Origin: Pleurotus ostreatus/Saccharomyces cerevisiae fusant
Lineage: Eukaryota; Opisthokonta
DNA: 19,403 nucleotides
Direction of reading: 5' to 3'
NCBI GenBank assembly: GCA_024196135.1
Contig: JAMQCK010000600.1
Location: forward strand, 1-19,403
The notes beneath the pieces are model-generated. The model made no database searches. It was not told where the DNA came from and worked only from the letters and a program-made list of their open reading frames with translations. Below, in pieces: positions 18,264 to 19,403 of this stretch. Both the position numbers and the translations under genes were made by a program. Numbering within the stretch: the stretch's first letter is position 1; each line of letters starts with the position of its first letter.

Positions 18264-19403
18264 CTAGTACTGGTAGTCCGAAGGCGAGTAGGGGTTGATC
18301 GCAAAGCGTCGACCGGCATGGACAGGAACGGGGTGGTACTGCACGCGTTGGTCAGGCCGGTACACGTCGCTGGGGGGCGCTGCGCTGCGCACCAGATCAT
18401 AGGGCTTCGTGGCGACCGCGTCCGGCACAGCCGCGTCGAAGTCACCCTCCCACGGCGCAGCTAACGTGCTGCGGCCCAGGTCGGGGGGCATGTTAACGTG
18501 AGGCAGGGTATAATAGGGGTCGAGATGAGAAGAGGGCCCGTAGAGCATGCCTTCATTCGGCGCTGAGCCAGAGAGGTTATAGATCGAGTTCGGGGGCCCA
18601 TTCATGTAATGCGCGTAGTCTGCCATCGGGTACGAGGGCAGGCCTTCACCGTAGTCGGCGGCGGGACGTTCGTTCGAGGACCGTGGCCCTGACACGGCTT
18701 GGGAGGCACGTCCCTGAACCTGGACAGCGGTGGGGCGTGCGGAGGCCGGGGTGCTGTGATAGTCAGTATACGATGTCATGAGAATGAAACACTTTACCAA
18801 CCTAGGTGAAGGCAGGGCGCTTTCCATACTCGCGCGCCGAGGCTGCCTGGGTACAGCGGTGCTGTTTGAATGGGCGCCATCAGCAAGTAGTCCCACCTCG
18901 ACTCATGCATCAACGTACCTCGCAATGCCGGTCTGACGACGAAGCGGCGAGGTCGACGTCCGTATTGGCGGCGTGGGGGGTTCCGACACGGGTGGGGAGG
19001 AGCTTGCGTTCGACGAACGACTATCGGCGGCGTCACTTGCATCGGACGCCTTGATGGCTGACTGGCGCGGATTCGGCCATGTGCACTGAGTGGCCGTCAG
19101 CTGGATGGCAAGCGTGCTAGAAGACGATCGTGTACCTCGCGTTGGCCGTGCGCACACCGAGTGCAGACAGGTTTTGCTTCATCGCACTGTAGCTGCATTA
19201 GCGTCCTTGATCCACTCAAAGTGCACAATCGCGCGCACCTTGACTTTCTTCGCGCGGCAAGTCAGGCATCCAGTCTTGCTTCTGGTGTACTTGGGGCGCT
19301 TGCGTGGCGCCTCGTCCAGCCGGTAAGGATGCGATGCAACGTGTGGCGACATCGAGTAGGGATACCGAATCGGGCCCAGAAAGTCGCTGGCCGTGGTACT
19401 GAG
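18264..19403 (-). CDS. Zn(II)2Cys6 fungal transcription factor (5' end outside window)
   Basis: The binuclear zinc-cluster domain binds DNA, usually CGG half-sites, in a fungus-specific regulator family. Exons 19403(edge)-19239, 19186-19136, 19085-18919, 18861-18802 and 18753-18264, with introns of 52, 50, 57 and 48 bp, give 310 residues and a TAG stop. The cluster reads GCLTCRAKKVKC, then DEAKPVCTRC and AHGQREC, spacing C-2-C-6-C-6-C-2-C-6-C, a perfect match. It is assembled across two introns, so no single open frame shows it. A basic run just before it (APRKRPKYTRSK) may serve as a nuclear signal. The remainder is Ser/Pro-rich and then Tyr/Pro/Asn-rich (PSYPMADYAHYMNGPP), ending INPYSPSDYQY, with no recognisable middle homology (fungal_trans) region, so it is a short regulator. 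The last intron keeps frame and could be retained, adding 16 residues. The frame is open to the right edge, so the start codon is likely outside, although an in-frame ATG occurs at 19352. Confidence 0.9.

Noticed and set aside
1..19403. Secondary-metabolite gene cluster
   Set aside because: No polyketide, peptide or terpene synthase, P450 or transporter is present; one acetyltransferase and one zinc-cluster regulator 15 kb apart are not enough.
1..19403. CRISPR array, prokaryotic operon or phage-like system
   Set aside because: Genes contain spliceosomal introns throughout and no regularly spaced repeat array was seen; the DNA is plainly fungal nuclear.

Overview
This window looks like nuclear DNA from a filamentous basidiomycete, probably an agaricomycete. 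The evidence is GC-rich coding DNA, many very short introns (47-97 bp, mostly about 50) with GTGCGT/GTACGT/GTAAGT-type donors, a class I hydrophobin, Kre9/Knh-type GPI proteins and a Zn(II)2Cys6 regulator. I assigned no species. All gene models were spliced by hand from the sequence. In every model the exon phases agree and the summed exon length is a multiple of three.

Layout, left to right. (1) The 3' end of RRP12, a ribosome-biogenesis gene (+, 1-1285). (2) A GNAT acetyltransferase (+, 2412-3367) whose last intron appears to be GC-AG; it is flanked on both sides by copies of a diverged direct repeat (1838-1922 and 3457-3538). (3) A mitochondrial AIM9-like APH-fold kinase (-, 3772-5616). 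(4) A run of four secreted or wall-associated genes, all on the minus strand: a class I hydrophobin (6252-6723), a secreted S10 serine carboxypeptidase (7435-9213) and two tandem Kre9/Knh-like proteins (9761-10564 and 11236-12094). The two Kre9-like genes have identical lengths for their first three exons. (5) A small six-exon gene of unknown function with a 22-nt microexon (-, 12792-13500). It is divergently paired with (6) a PRXL2/AhpC-TSA_2-type thioredoxin-fold protein carrying a roughly 390-residue disordered N-terminal extension (+, 13861-16162). (7) A 2.1-kb stretch without a convincing gene, holding a short tandem repeat and a perfect hairpin. (8) A Zn(II)2Cys6 transcription factor (-, 18264 to the right edge, 5' end cut off).

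How they fit together: RRP12, GNAT and the AIM9-like kinase look like unrelated housekeeping neighbours. The 6.2-12.1 kb block encodes surface-active, wall-linked and extracellular proteolytic products and could be a small surface/secretome neighbourhood, but co-regulation is inference only. I found no synthase, transporter or cytochrome set that would make this a secondary-metabolite cluster, and no clearly unprecedented system. The items most worth a second look are the tandem Kre9-like pair, the repeat flanking GNAT, the hidden unknown gene and the extended peroxiredoxin-like protein.
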